Source: Chthoniobacterales bacterium
Lineage (GTDB): Bacteria; Verrucomicrobiota; Verrucomicrobiia; Chthoniobacterales; UBA10450
DNA length: 7,559 nt
Reading direction: 5' to 3'
NCBI GenBank assembly: GCA_025980625.1
Contig: JAICXG010000137.1
Coordinates: forward strand, 1-7,559
Within the stretch, counting starts at the first letter, position 1. Every line of letters starts with the position of its first letter. A model generated the notes under the pieces. The model was not told the origin of the DNA. It saw only the letters and a list, made by a program, of their open reading frames with translations, and made no database searches. The position numbers were made by a program, and so were the translations under genes. Shown in pieces: positions 1 to 6,335 of the stretch.

Positions 1-971
1 AGCTTCAAATAGAGCGTGCGGGTGCCGAAATCGATAATGCCATGATTGCGGCGAAGAAACTCCGAGCCTAACAATCCCGCGACCGGTGGCTTGCCTTTTA
101 AGAGCTCGCCATGAATGAGACCGTCGAGGTCCATCACGCCCACTTCCTTGCCCCGGACGTGGAAGTTCCCGACGGAGAAGCGCCGAATCGTGGCCAGTTG
201 CAAGCCGCGCTCGCGCAGATTGATCGCGCCCGATGTGTAAGGTGTGTCCCGCAGTGGCAGCCGCATTTCGCGCACGAACGGCCGGTGGATCAAAGTCGTG
301 AACGCGCCGGTGTCGATCATGAGCTGGGCCGGTTTGCCATTCAGTTCGCTATCGACATAAAGATTCCAACCTTTGCTGACACGGATCGGCACGACTTTCC
401 AGCCGCGGTGGTTGATCCCGGGCACGCTACCGCGCACGTCAGGATCCAGCTTCATGAACAAAGTTTGAGCGTCGCAATCGAGCACCGCCTCGGTCGGGAA
501 GAGGATGTCGGCGCCGAGAATCCCATCGAGTTCCTGCTCGTGAAATTCGCGTGTGACCCGCACGGGCGCGCCCAGGTCGAGCGAGACCATTGGCTCGTCC
601 ATGAGAATGAGGGCACCAAGCTGCAAGCGGTGGGCGATGGTGACACGATTGAAGCCACCGTTAATGCGAAGCCGGGCCGGGAGCTTCGAATCCGGGGCAG
701 GGCTCGAGATTCCGAAATATTTGAGCCGACCAGCCGAGATCGCGCTCACCGGTGCGCCGGAGTCGACTCCGAGAAGCGCCGGTTTGCCATTGATCCGCGC
801 CCTAACGAGTAAATGATTCTGGCGTGAACGTTCGAGAGGCAACGCCTGGAAGGCTGGACTGTCCAAGCCTGACGACTGTTGGGATTTTTTGGCGGCAGAG
901 AAAACCGGTATCGCGGAGAGCAAAAGTGCCAGCGCGCTGAGGAGGAGGAAGCGGCGCCGAGACGTTGTCAT
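1..971 (-). CDS. Exported two-lobed retropepsin-like aspartic protease (3' end cut by window edge)
   Basis: My translation of the reverse strand from ATG 971 stays open for 323 codons to the left edge, so only the C-terminus is missing. Residues 1-27 form a signal peptide (Arg-rich start, hydrophobic stretch, possible SAA cleavage near 27). SRRRFLL at 4-10 resembles a twin-arginine motif. Two homologous lobes follow. Lobe 1 has NGKPALLGVDSGAPVSAI at 61-78 (putative catalytic D70) and DGILGADIL at 149-157. Lobe 2 has NGKPAQLMIDTGAFTTLI at 211-228 (D220) and AGLLGSEFL at 298-306, ending IDFGTRTLYLK. A D-S/T-G triad followed by hydrophobic-hydrophobic-Gly is the hallmark of retropepsin-like proteases, so it probably cleaves peptides outside the cytoplasm. 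The shared NGKPA marks internal duplication. Few residues are likely missing, because the last segment resembles the usual family end. The gene follows the antiporter by 27 bp and shows no clear ribosome binding site. The substrate is unknown. Confidence 0.85.
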   Translation of the reverse strand, partial: MTTSRRRFLLLSALALLLSAIPVFSAAKKSQQSSGLDSPAFQALPLERSRQNHLLVRARINGKPALLGVDSGAPVSAISAGRLKYFGISSPAPDSKLPARLRINGGFNRVTIAHRLQLGALILMDEPMVSLDLGAPVRVTREFHEQELDGILGADILFPTEAVLDCDAQTLFMKLDPDVRGSVPGINHRGWKVVPIRVSKGWNLYVDSELNGKPAQLMIDTGAFTTLIHRPFVREMRLPLRDTPYTSGAINLRERGLQLATIRRFSVGNFHVRGKEVGVMDLDGLIHGELLKGKPPVAGLLGSEFLRRNHGIIDFGTRTLYLK

Positions 972-998
972 CGGGGCGAGGATAGCACGAAATGGATG

Positions 999-2276
999 CT
1001 ACCGCGCCACGGTGGTCTGGATGAAATCGCTCTTATGCTGCTTGTCCGGTTGCCATGGCCAAACGGCAAGCATTGCAAAGAATGCCAGCACATATGCGAC
1101 GATGACAAACCAGCCGTGGCGCACCCATAAGGTGACCGAGCGCGCTTCGGGGTAAAGATTGGTCAGCGCCACCCCGGCCGACGAACCAAACCAGATCATC
1201 GAGCCGCCAAAACCAACGGTGTAAGCGACAAATCCCCAATCATAGCCGCCCTGCTTCAGAGCGAGCGCGGTGAGAGGAATATTGTCGAACACCGAGGAGA
1301 GAAAACCGAGGCCGAACGCGGTGTGCCAGGAGGCGGGAGGAAGTTTTTCCACCGGCATCATCGAGGCACAAAGGACAAGCGAGAGGAGAAAGAGCGAGCC
1401 TTTGATTGCCTCGGGCAGCACTTCCCAATCGGGCCGGCGGAGCGCAATCGACAGCAAGATCGCGAGCCAGACGGCGGCGCCGATGAAAGGAAAATGATCG
1501 GCGAACTGTGGGAAGGCGGTGTTCACGGTCACGTTTGCGGCGATCGCGAACACGAGGATAAGCAGAACAATGCCAAGCCGCGGCCAGTCGATGCGGGTGT
1601 GTTCGCGGGCGTGCGCGAGAATGGGGGAATATTTTTGCTGCAAAATCGCCGCCGGGATTCCACAAATGCAGATCGCGACGGAGGAGGCGATGATCGCCTC
1701 CAGGACATACAGTGGCGAGACGCCATCGATCCACATCATCGTGGTGGTGGTGTCGCCGACCACGCTCCAGGAGCCGCCCGCGTTGGATGCGGCTACGATC
1801 GCCGCCAGGTAACCGATGTGGACCCTGGCCCGGAAAAGCTGGTGCGCCATCGCTCCGCCGATCAGGGCGGCGGCGATGTTGTCGAGGAAGGATGAGAGCA
1901 CCCAGACCATCAGGAGCATAATGAAAGCGCCTTTCCAATCGTGCGGCATGAACTTCGGCAGAACGACTGGCACATGGCTCTTCTCAAAATGCCGCGACAA
2001 AACCGCGAACCCGGTCAGCAGGCAGAAGAGATTCACGAGGATGACCCACTCGTGCCGGAGATGAGAAAGGAAACCGGCCGCGCCCGGCCCGGTCCTGAAA
2101 CCTGTGAACGAGATTTTGTAGAGGGCGATCATCACCAGCCCGATGAGAGCGACACGCATCGTATGGTGATGGAAAACTGCAACGCCCACGAGAATGAGAG
2201 CGAAGAGGATGAAATCGACCGGGATGCCGAAAAGCAACGGCACCGCCGGCAGCGCAAGGCGAGCTTGGGCGATCAT
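999..2276 (-). CDS. NhaD-like Na+/H+ antiporter or related ion-transporter-superfamily permease
   Basis: This is a 425-residue polytopic inner-membrane protein with about ten to twelve hydrophobic segments. Two halves carry matching motifs. Half 1 has FLDNIAAALIGG at 130-141 and then SNAGGSWSVVGDTTTTMMW at 164-182. Half 2 has VFDNIPLTALAL at 329-340 and then GSMIWFGSSAGVALTN at 358-373. The SNAGG-W-GD-TTTM-W signature is what I recall of NhaD sodium/proton antiporters in the ion transporter (citrate/ArsB) superfamily. Each half's Asp-Asn pair would sit at the transport site. I infer sodium or lithium export in exchange for protons, but a dicarboxylate or other anion substrate cannot be excluded. 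The reading frame is open back to a TTG at 2357. I chose ATG 2276 because the extra 27 codons are not hydrophobic, have low GC at third positions, and would overlap the divergent permease gene. The gene lies 27 bp upstream of the protease on the same strand, suggesting one transcript. Confidence 0.85.
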   Translation of the reverse strand: MIAQARLALPAVPLLFGIPVDFILFALILVGVAVFHHHTMRVALIGLVMIALYKISFTGFRTGPGAAGFLSHLRHEWVILVNLFCLLTGFAVLSRHFEKSHVPVVLPKFMPHDWKGAFIMLLMVWVLSSFLDNIAAALIGGAMAHQLFRARVHIGYLAAIVAASNAGGSWSVVGDTTTTMMWIDGVSPLYVLEAIIASSVAICICGIPAAILQQKYSPILAHAREHTRIDWPRLGIVLLILVFAIAANVTVNTAFPQFADHFPFIGAAVWLAILLSIALRRPDWEVLPEAIKGSLFLLSLVLCASMMPVEKLPPASWHTAFGLGFLSSVFDNIPLTALALKQGGYDWGFVAYTVGFGGSMIWFGSSAGVALTNLYPEARSVTLWVRHGWFVIVAYVLAFFAMLAVWPWQPDKQHKSDFIQTTVAR

Positions 2277-2323
2277 GGCGGATCTTCGTTCATCATCGTG
2301 ACCTTGAACTCCGGCGGGAGACA
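2277..2323. promoter_or_regulatory. Divergent intergenic gap between antiporter and permease 1
   Basis: Only 47 bp separate the two divergent start codons, so the promoters of both units must lie here or overlap the coding starts. GGGAG at 2316-2320 lies 3 nt ahead of the permease ATG, an unusually short spacing for a ribosome binding site. I see no convincing -35/-10 pair on either strand. If permease 1 really starts at GTG 2405, the gap grows to 128 bp, which would be more comfortable for two promoters. Confidence 0.35.
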
Positions 2324-3943
2324 ATGAGCACCGAGCGCGGGAACGGCAAGACGGCAAAAAACTTCGTGACCTGTTGCTTCACTCTGTCCATAGTCGGGTG
2401 CATCGTGCCTGAGGTCATCGCGCCTAACGAACAGAAATTCATTCGCGGCCTTGGCCTGCTCGATTCCACCATGCTGGTGGCGGGATCGATGATCGGTTCC
2501 GGAATTTTCATCGTTTCCTCGATCATCGCACGACAGGTCGGCGCGCCCGGCTGGTTACTCGTTGTGTGGGTTGTAACCGGCCTTCTCACTTTGATGGCGG
2601 CGCTCTCCTATGGTGAACTGGCTGCCATGCTGCCAAAAGCGGGCGGCCAATATGTCTATCTACGCGAGGCTTTCTCTCCGCTTTGGGGCTTCCTTTATGG
2701 CTGGACACTTTTTCTTGTGATCCAGACTGGCACGATCGCAGCGGTCGCGATCGGCTTCGCGCGCTACAGCGGCGTGCTCATTCCCTGGATCTCAGAGTCC
2801 AATTACCTGATCGCTCCGGTCCGCTTTGGTGGTTACGCTTTTTCCCTCTCCACGGCACAGCTTGTCGGGCTGGTGATGATCGCGCTGCTCACCTTCATGA
2901 ACACGCGCGGATTGAAACTCGGCAAACTGGTGCAGAATGTCTTCACGACCGCAAAAACTGGAGCGCTCATCGCGCTGATTGTTCTCGGCATCATCATTGG
3001 GCTAAAGCGCGGCACGGGCGCGGCTAACTGGAGTCACTTCTGGACGCTGCGCGGCGGTTTGCAGGATGTCGGTCGAGGACTGACTGCTGCCAGCGCCTTT
3101 GGATTGTTCGTCGGCATCTGTGTGGCGCAGACCAATTCACTCTTTTCTGCGGACGCCTGGAATAACATCACCTTCACCGCAGGCGAGGTGAAGGAGCCGC
3201 GCCGCAATATCCCGCTCTCGCTCGCGCTCGGCACCTTCCTTGTCATCGGGCTTTATCTGCTCGCGAATGTCGCTTTTCTTGCGGCCCTGCCTTTTAGCGC
3301 AATCCAAAATGCGCCGAGTGACCGGGTCGCTTCCGAGACGGCGAACGTGATTTTTCCCGGGCTTGGGGCTGCAATCATGGCCGTCGCGATCATGATCTCG
3401 ACCTTCGGCTGCAACAACGGGCTCATTCTCGCGGGTGCGCGCGCCTACTATGCGATGGCGCGCGACGGGCTCTTCTTTCGCAGAGTCGGGCTGCTGAATC
3501 GCAACCATGTTCCGGCCTGGGGTCTTCTGATTCAGGGAATCTGGGCAGGTGTGCTGGTTTTGCCGCGGACGGTGAGGAGAGACGCGGCCGGAAACATCAC
3601 TGGATATGGAAATCTCTACGGTAACCTGCTCGACTACGTCATCTCAGCGGCACTCATCTTTTACATACTTACAATTCTTGGCGTATTTGTGCTGCGTTGG
3701 AAACGGCCCGAAGCGGATCGCCCCTACAAAGCTTTCGGTTATCCGATCGTTCCCGCGCTCTACATCATCGGCGCGAGCGTGATTTTGGCGGTCCTCTTTT
3801 TCTACCAAACGGCTACCACCTGGCCGGGCCTCATCATCGTTCTCACCGGCGTGCCTATCTATTTTCTCTGGCGCGGGTCCGCAGCCCCTGAGCTATCGGA
3901 TAGCCATTCACCTGTCACTGCCCGAAACAAGATCGAGCCGTAA
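2324..3943 (+). CDS. APC-superfamily amino acid permease (APA/LAT-like)
   Basis: This 539-residue membrane protein has about twelve transmembrane segments and would import or exchange amino acids across the inner membrane. APC hallmarks are GSMIGSGIF at 54-62 (unwound TM1 substrate site), PKAGGQYVYLREAF at 104-117, SADAWNNITFTAGEVKEPRR at 275-294 (the conserved TM6-7 region and following loop), GARAYYAMARDGLFF at 371-385 and RPYKAFGYPIVPALY at 466-480. These fit the basic amino acid/polyamine antiporter and L-type transporter branch better than CAT. The substrate cannot be read from sequence. The start is uncertain. ATG 2324 follows GGGAG and its first 28 codons are GC-rich at third positions like the rest of the gene. 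However, residues 1-27 are unlike family N-termini, and GTG 2405 (giving 512 aa) would begin a typical short cytoplasmic tail before FIRGLGLLDSTM. The gene heads a probable two-gene operon with the next permease. Confidence 0.9.
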   Translation: MSTERGNGKTAKNFVTCCFTLSIVGCIVPEVIAPNEQKFIRGLGLLDSTMLVAGSMIGSGIFIVSSIIARQVGAPGWLLVVWVVTGLLTLMAALSYGELAAMLPKAGGQYVYLREAFSPLWGFLYGWTLFLVIQTGTIAAVAIGFARYSGVLIPWISESNYLIAPVRFGGYAFSLSTAQLVGLVMIALLTFMNTRGLKLGKLVQNVFTTAKTGALIALIVLGIIIGLKRGTGAANWSHFWTLRGGLQDVGRGLTAASAFGLFVGICVAQTNSLFSADAWNNITFTAGEVKEPRRNIPLSLALGTFLVIGLYLLANVAFLAALPFSAIQNAPSDRVASETANVIFPGLGAAIMAVAIMISTFGCNNGLILAGARAYYAMARDGLFFRRVGLLNRNHVPAWGLLIQGIWAGVLVLPRTVRRDAAGNITGYGNLYGNLLDYVISAALIFYILTILGVFVLRWKRPEADRPYKAFGYPIVPALYIIGASVILAVLFFYQTATTWPGLIIVLTGVPIYFLWRGSAAPELSDSHSPVTARNKIEP

Positions 3944-3956
3944 CACGAGTCTCTTA

Positions 3957-3961
3957 AAGGA
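3957..3961 (+). promoter_or_regulatory. Ribosome binding site of permease 2
   Basis: AAGGA, inside the longer AAAGGAAAG at 3956-3964, sits 9 nt ahead of ATG 3971 in the 27-bp gap after permease 1. It is the only well-placed Shine-Dalgarno sequence in the window and fixes the start of permease 2. Its presence suggests that translation is re-initiated independently on a shared transcript. Confidence 0.7.
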
Positions 3962-3970
3962 AAGTTATCT

Positions 3971-5479
3971 ATGGCCAGTCTTTTTGCACGCAAGCCGCTC
4001 GAGAAACTCATCGCCGAATCTCATGAGATAGGTGAGCACAGTCTGAAGCGGTCGCTCGGGCCGGTGAACCTGGTCGCGCTTGGGATCGGTGCAATCATCG
4101 GCGCCGGATTATTTGTCCGGACCGCGGCCGCAATTGCTGACCGTGCGGGTCCATCGGTCGTGCTCGCCTTCATGGTCGCCGGGATCGGCTGCGCCTTTGC
4201 TGGGCTATGCTATGCAGAGTTTGCCTCTATGATTCCGGTGGCGGGCAGTGCCTATACTTACTCCTATGCGACGATGGGTGAGCTTGTGGCTTGGATTATT
4301 GGCTGGGACTTGATCCTGGAATATGCGGTCGGTGCAGCCACGGTTGCCATCGCCTGGAGCGAGTATTTCAACCGCGTCCTCGACTGGTTTGGCCTGCGTA
4401 TTCCCTACCAATGGTCGCATTCCCCCTTTGAGATCGAGAACGCGACCGGTCTTCATGGCTGGATCAACATTCCAGCCGTCTTTATCCTGCTCCTGCTTAC
4501 CGCTCTGCTTATCCGTGGAACGAAAGAATCGGCTCTGGTCAACGGGCTGATTGTAGTCCTGAAAGTGACCATAGTTCTGATGGTGATTGCGATTGGTTGG
4601 GGATTCATCAATCCGGCTAACCACACGCCTTTCATCCCCGCTCCGACAACCTATGTGACTCCACAGGGGATTCATCACGCCTATGGTGGGGTTCTGGGTA
4701 TTCTCGGCGCGGCCGGTGTCGTTTTTTTCGCTTACATCGGCTTCGATGCAGTTTCCACTGCGGCACAGGAAGCGCGCAATCCCAAACGCGACATGCCGAT
4801 CGGTATTCTTGGTTCGCTCGTTATCTGCACGGTCCTTTACGTTCTCTTCTCCTACGTCCTAAGTGGTCTGGCTACGGTCGAGGATTTTCGCACCCATGGC
4901 CGGGAAGCTTCCGTCGCCTTCGCGATCAGTAATTACATGCCGGGTTACGAATGGCTCTCCAAATCGGTCACAGTCGCGATCCTGGCCGGATTTTCCTCTG
5001 TCATCCTGGTCATGCTACTTGGTCAGTCGCGGGTCTTTTTCTCCATGAGCTGCGATGGGCTGGTGCCGAAGACTTTTTCTGATGTGCACCGGCGCTTCCG
5101 CACGCCCTACAAGTCGAACATGCTTTTCTTTGTCTTCACCGCGCTCTTTGCCGCCTTTGTGCCCGAAGATGTGGTCGGCGAAATGACCAGCATCGGCACC
5201 CTCTTCGCTTTCATCCTGGTGTGCGCTGGGGTCTGGATCATGCGGGTGCGACAGCCTCATGCGGAGCGCGGTTTCCGCGTTCCAGCTCTGCCGGTAGTCG
5301 CGATCCTTGGTATCATTACCTGCGGCGCGATGGTTTACGGGCTCGGCTGGACGAATTGGGCCCGGCTAATTGTCTGGCTCCTGATCGGACTTATTTTCTA
5401 CTTCGGTTACGGCAAGAGCCATAGCCGGATCTCTGCCCCGCCGCCGGAAATGCCCGAAGGGATAAGTCTGGCAGAGTAG
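3971..5479 (+). CDS. CAT-type cationic amino acid permease, APC superfamily
   Basis: This 502-residue inner-membrane transporter has about twelve to fourteen hydrophobic segments. Markers of the CAT branch (bacterial YfnA/ApcT and mammalian CAT1 relatives) are the N-terminal amphipathic stretch ending SLKRSLGPVNLVALGIGAII (25-44), GAGLFV at 44-49, GWDLILEYAVGAATVAIAW at 111-129, FFAYIGFDAVSTAAQEARNP at 252-271 with KRDMPIGI following, and GQSRVFFSMSCDGLVP at 351-366. Characterised members carry arginine, lysine and ornithine, or a broad amino acid range, usually by proton symport. Which applies here cannot be told from sequence. The start is well supported by AAGGA 9 nt upstream. It lies 27 bp after permease 1, so both are likely on one mRNA although they belong to different APC subfamilies and are not a recent duplication. 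The C-terminal tail is short, polar and proline-rich. The stop faces that of the DUF4912 gene across only 15 bp. Confidence 0.9.
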   Translation: MASLFARKPLEKLIAESHEIGEHSLKRSLGPVNLVALGIGAIIGAGLFVRTAAAIADRAGPSVVLAFMVAGIGCAFAGLCYAEFASMIPVAGSAYTYSYATMGELVAWIIGWDLILEYAVGAATVAIAWSEYFNRVLDWFGLRIPYQWSHSPFEIENATGLHGWINIPAVFILLLLTALLIRGTKESALVNGLIVVLKVTIVLMVIAIGWGFINPANHTPFIPAPTTYVTPQGIHHAYGGVLGILGAAGVVFFAYIGFDAVSTAAQEARNPKRDMPIGILGSLVICTVLYVLFSYVLSGLATVEDFRTHGREASVAFAISNYMPGYEWLSKSVTVAILAGFSSVILVMLLGQSRVFFSMSCDGLVPKTFSDVHRRFRTPYKSNMLFFVFTALFAAFVPEDVVGEMTSIGTLFAFILVCAGVWIMRVRQPHAERGFRVPALPVVAILGIITCGAMVYGLGWTNWARLIVWLLIGLIFYFGYGKSHSRISAPPPEMPEGISLAE

Positions 5480-5509
5480 CCGCCGACGCACTCGTTAGGT
5501 ATAGCTACT
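5475..5509. terminator. Weak inverted repeat at the convergent gene ends
   Basis: AGTAGC at 5475-5480 and GCTACT at 5504-5509 form a perfect 6-bp inverted repeat with a 23-nt loop that spans both convergent stop codons and the 15-bp gap. No T-tract follows on either strand, so a classical intrinsic terminator is not shown. With both genes ending here, some bidirectional termination signal is expected, but this pairing could be chance. Confidence 0.15.
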
Positions 5510-6226
5510 TCCGCCCAGGTCAGTCGCGGCCAGAATGCGTTTCGCTACTTCCTCCCATTTCGCCCGCTGCTCTTCGCTGAGGGCCTGTTCCGGAATGGAT
5601 GTGGCGCAGGCAATGAGTTCCTTCACTTCTGGAGAAGGCGAATCCTTTGTCTTATCGGCCGAATCCTTTCGACTCGCGCTCTGCAGTTCGCTCACCGACA
5701 AGGCCAGACCTTGCTCCGACTGTGCCGTGGCAAAGATGTCGAGCAAACGTTGAAAACTCAGGTGCAGGGGAAGAGTCGCGAAAGTCGTCGAGAGATTCTC
5801 CGAGGGCCCTGCCTCTGGTGTCGCGGTTGCAGCGGAGCGCGCCAGAGCACGCCATTCCTCACCCGCAAAACAGCCCAGCTCACAGTAATAACCTGCGCCC
5901 GGGGTAGTGACTTCCACATAACAACGCCCGCGAAAAGGATTGATCTCGCGCGTGCTATCGATCTCGCCATCGACGCGATGGGTGCGCAGATGAACCGGCC
6001 GCGGCGAGAGCTCGGCTTCGGCGAAGCGTCGCGGCCAATTCATGTCCCAGTAAACAAAAAGCGAAGCCGGATCCTGCGCGATGATGTAAAGCAGGTCCGT
6101 GCCGTAGGATTCGGGCAGCTCCTCCTCGGGCCCGGCTTCCGTTTTGCCGGACGCGACTGGCTCGTTGCAAATCTGGAAACCACTCGGGCTGCTTGCAGGT
6201 TTGGCGCTTTCCGGATGTTGGTTCAT
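5495..6226 (-). CDS. DUF4912 domain protein of unknown function
   Basis: This is a soluble-looking protein of 243 residues with no signal peptide and no membrane segment. A Ser/Pro/Ala-rich N-terminal stretch (1-33) is followed by ELPESYGTDLLYIIAQDP at 36-53 and ASLFVYWDM at 54-62, then RGRCYVEVTTPGAGYYCELG at 99-118. The order 'L-P-x-x-Y-G-x-D', a D-P pair, and 'L-F-x-Y-W' matches what I recall of DUF4912, a beta-rich domain with no assigned reaction. The C-terminal part (about 170-240) is polar and probably helical, without a motif I recognise. An in-frame TTG at 6277 would give 260 aa. I prefer ATG 6226 because the 17 extra codons are AT-rich at third positions, unlike the rest of the gene. 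No Shine-Dalgarno is seen for either. It points away from the TIGR00300 gene and ends against permease 2. Confidence 0.7.
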   Translation of the reverse strand: MNQHPESAKPASSPSGFQICNEPVASGKTEAGPEEELPESYGTDLLYIIAQDPASLFVYWDMNWPRRFAEAELSPRPVHLRTHRVDGEIDSTREINPFRGRCYVEVTTPGAGYYCELGCFAGEEWRALARSAATATPEAGPSENLSTTFATLPLHLSFQRLLDIFATAQSEQGLALSVSELQSASRKDSADKTKDSPSPEVKELIACATSIPEQALSEEQRAKWEEVAKRILAATDLGGSSYT

Positions 6227-6335
6227 TGGTTTAGGAGCGGCGATTGGATTAATACCGGGAGCATTTTCCGCCGACAAGATGAAAGCAGGGCCCGCCTCGG
6301 CTGGCGCGATGGCGTTCTCTGGCTAAGTTCGCGCG
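6227..6335. promoter_or_regulatory. Divergent intergenic region between DUF4912 and TIGR00300 genes
   Basis: These 109 bp separate two divergent starts and should hold promoters for both genes. The stretch is more AT-rich in its left part. On the plus strand TTGGTT (6226-6231) and TAATAC (6250-6255) are spaced 18 bp, a weak sigma-70-like pair with about three of six matches in each box, oriented toward the TIGR00300 gene about 80 bp ahead. I see no operator palindrome, riboswitch or ribosome binding site. Confidence 0.25.

Noticed and set aside
111..812. Long plus-strand open frame of 233 codons
   Set aside because: It lies antisense to the aspartic protease, whose frame has a signal peptide and two recognisable catalytic motifs. 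The plus-strand translation is rich in His/Arg/Asp with no domain, typical of a high-GC shadow frame.
1738..1756. Short GTG/ATC-rich triplet tract resembling a simple repeat
   Set aside because: It encodes the conserved TTTTMM stretch of the antiporter signature, so codon constraint explains it.
1323..1895. Plus-strand open frame of 190 codons
   Set aside because: Antisense to the antiporter, whose hydrophobic segments and paired DN motifs are clear. The plus-strand product is low-complexity Gly/Arg/Asp-rich.
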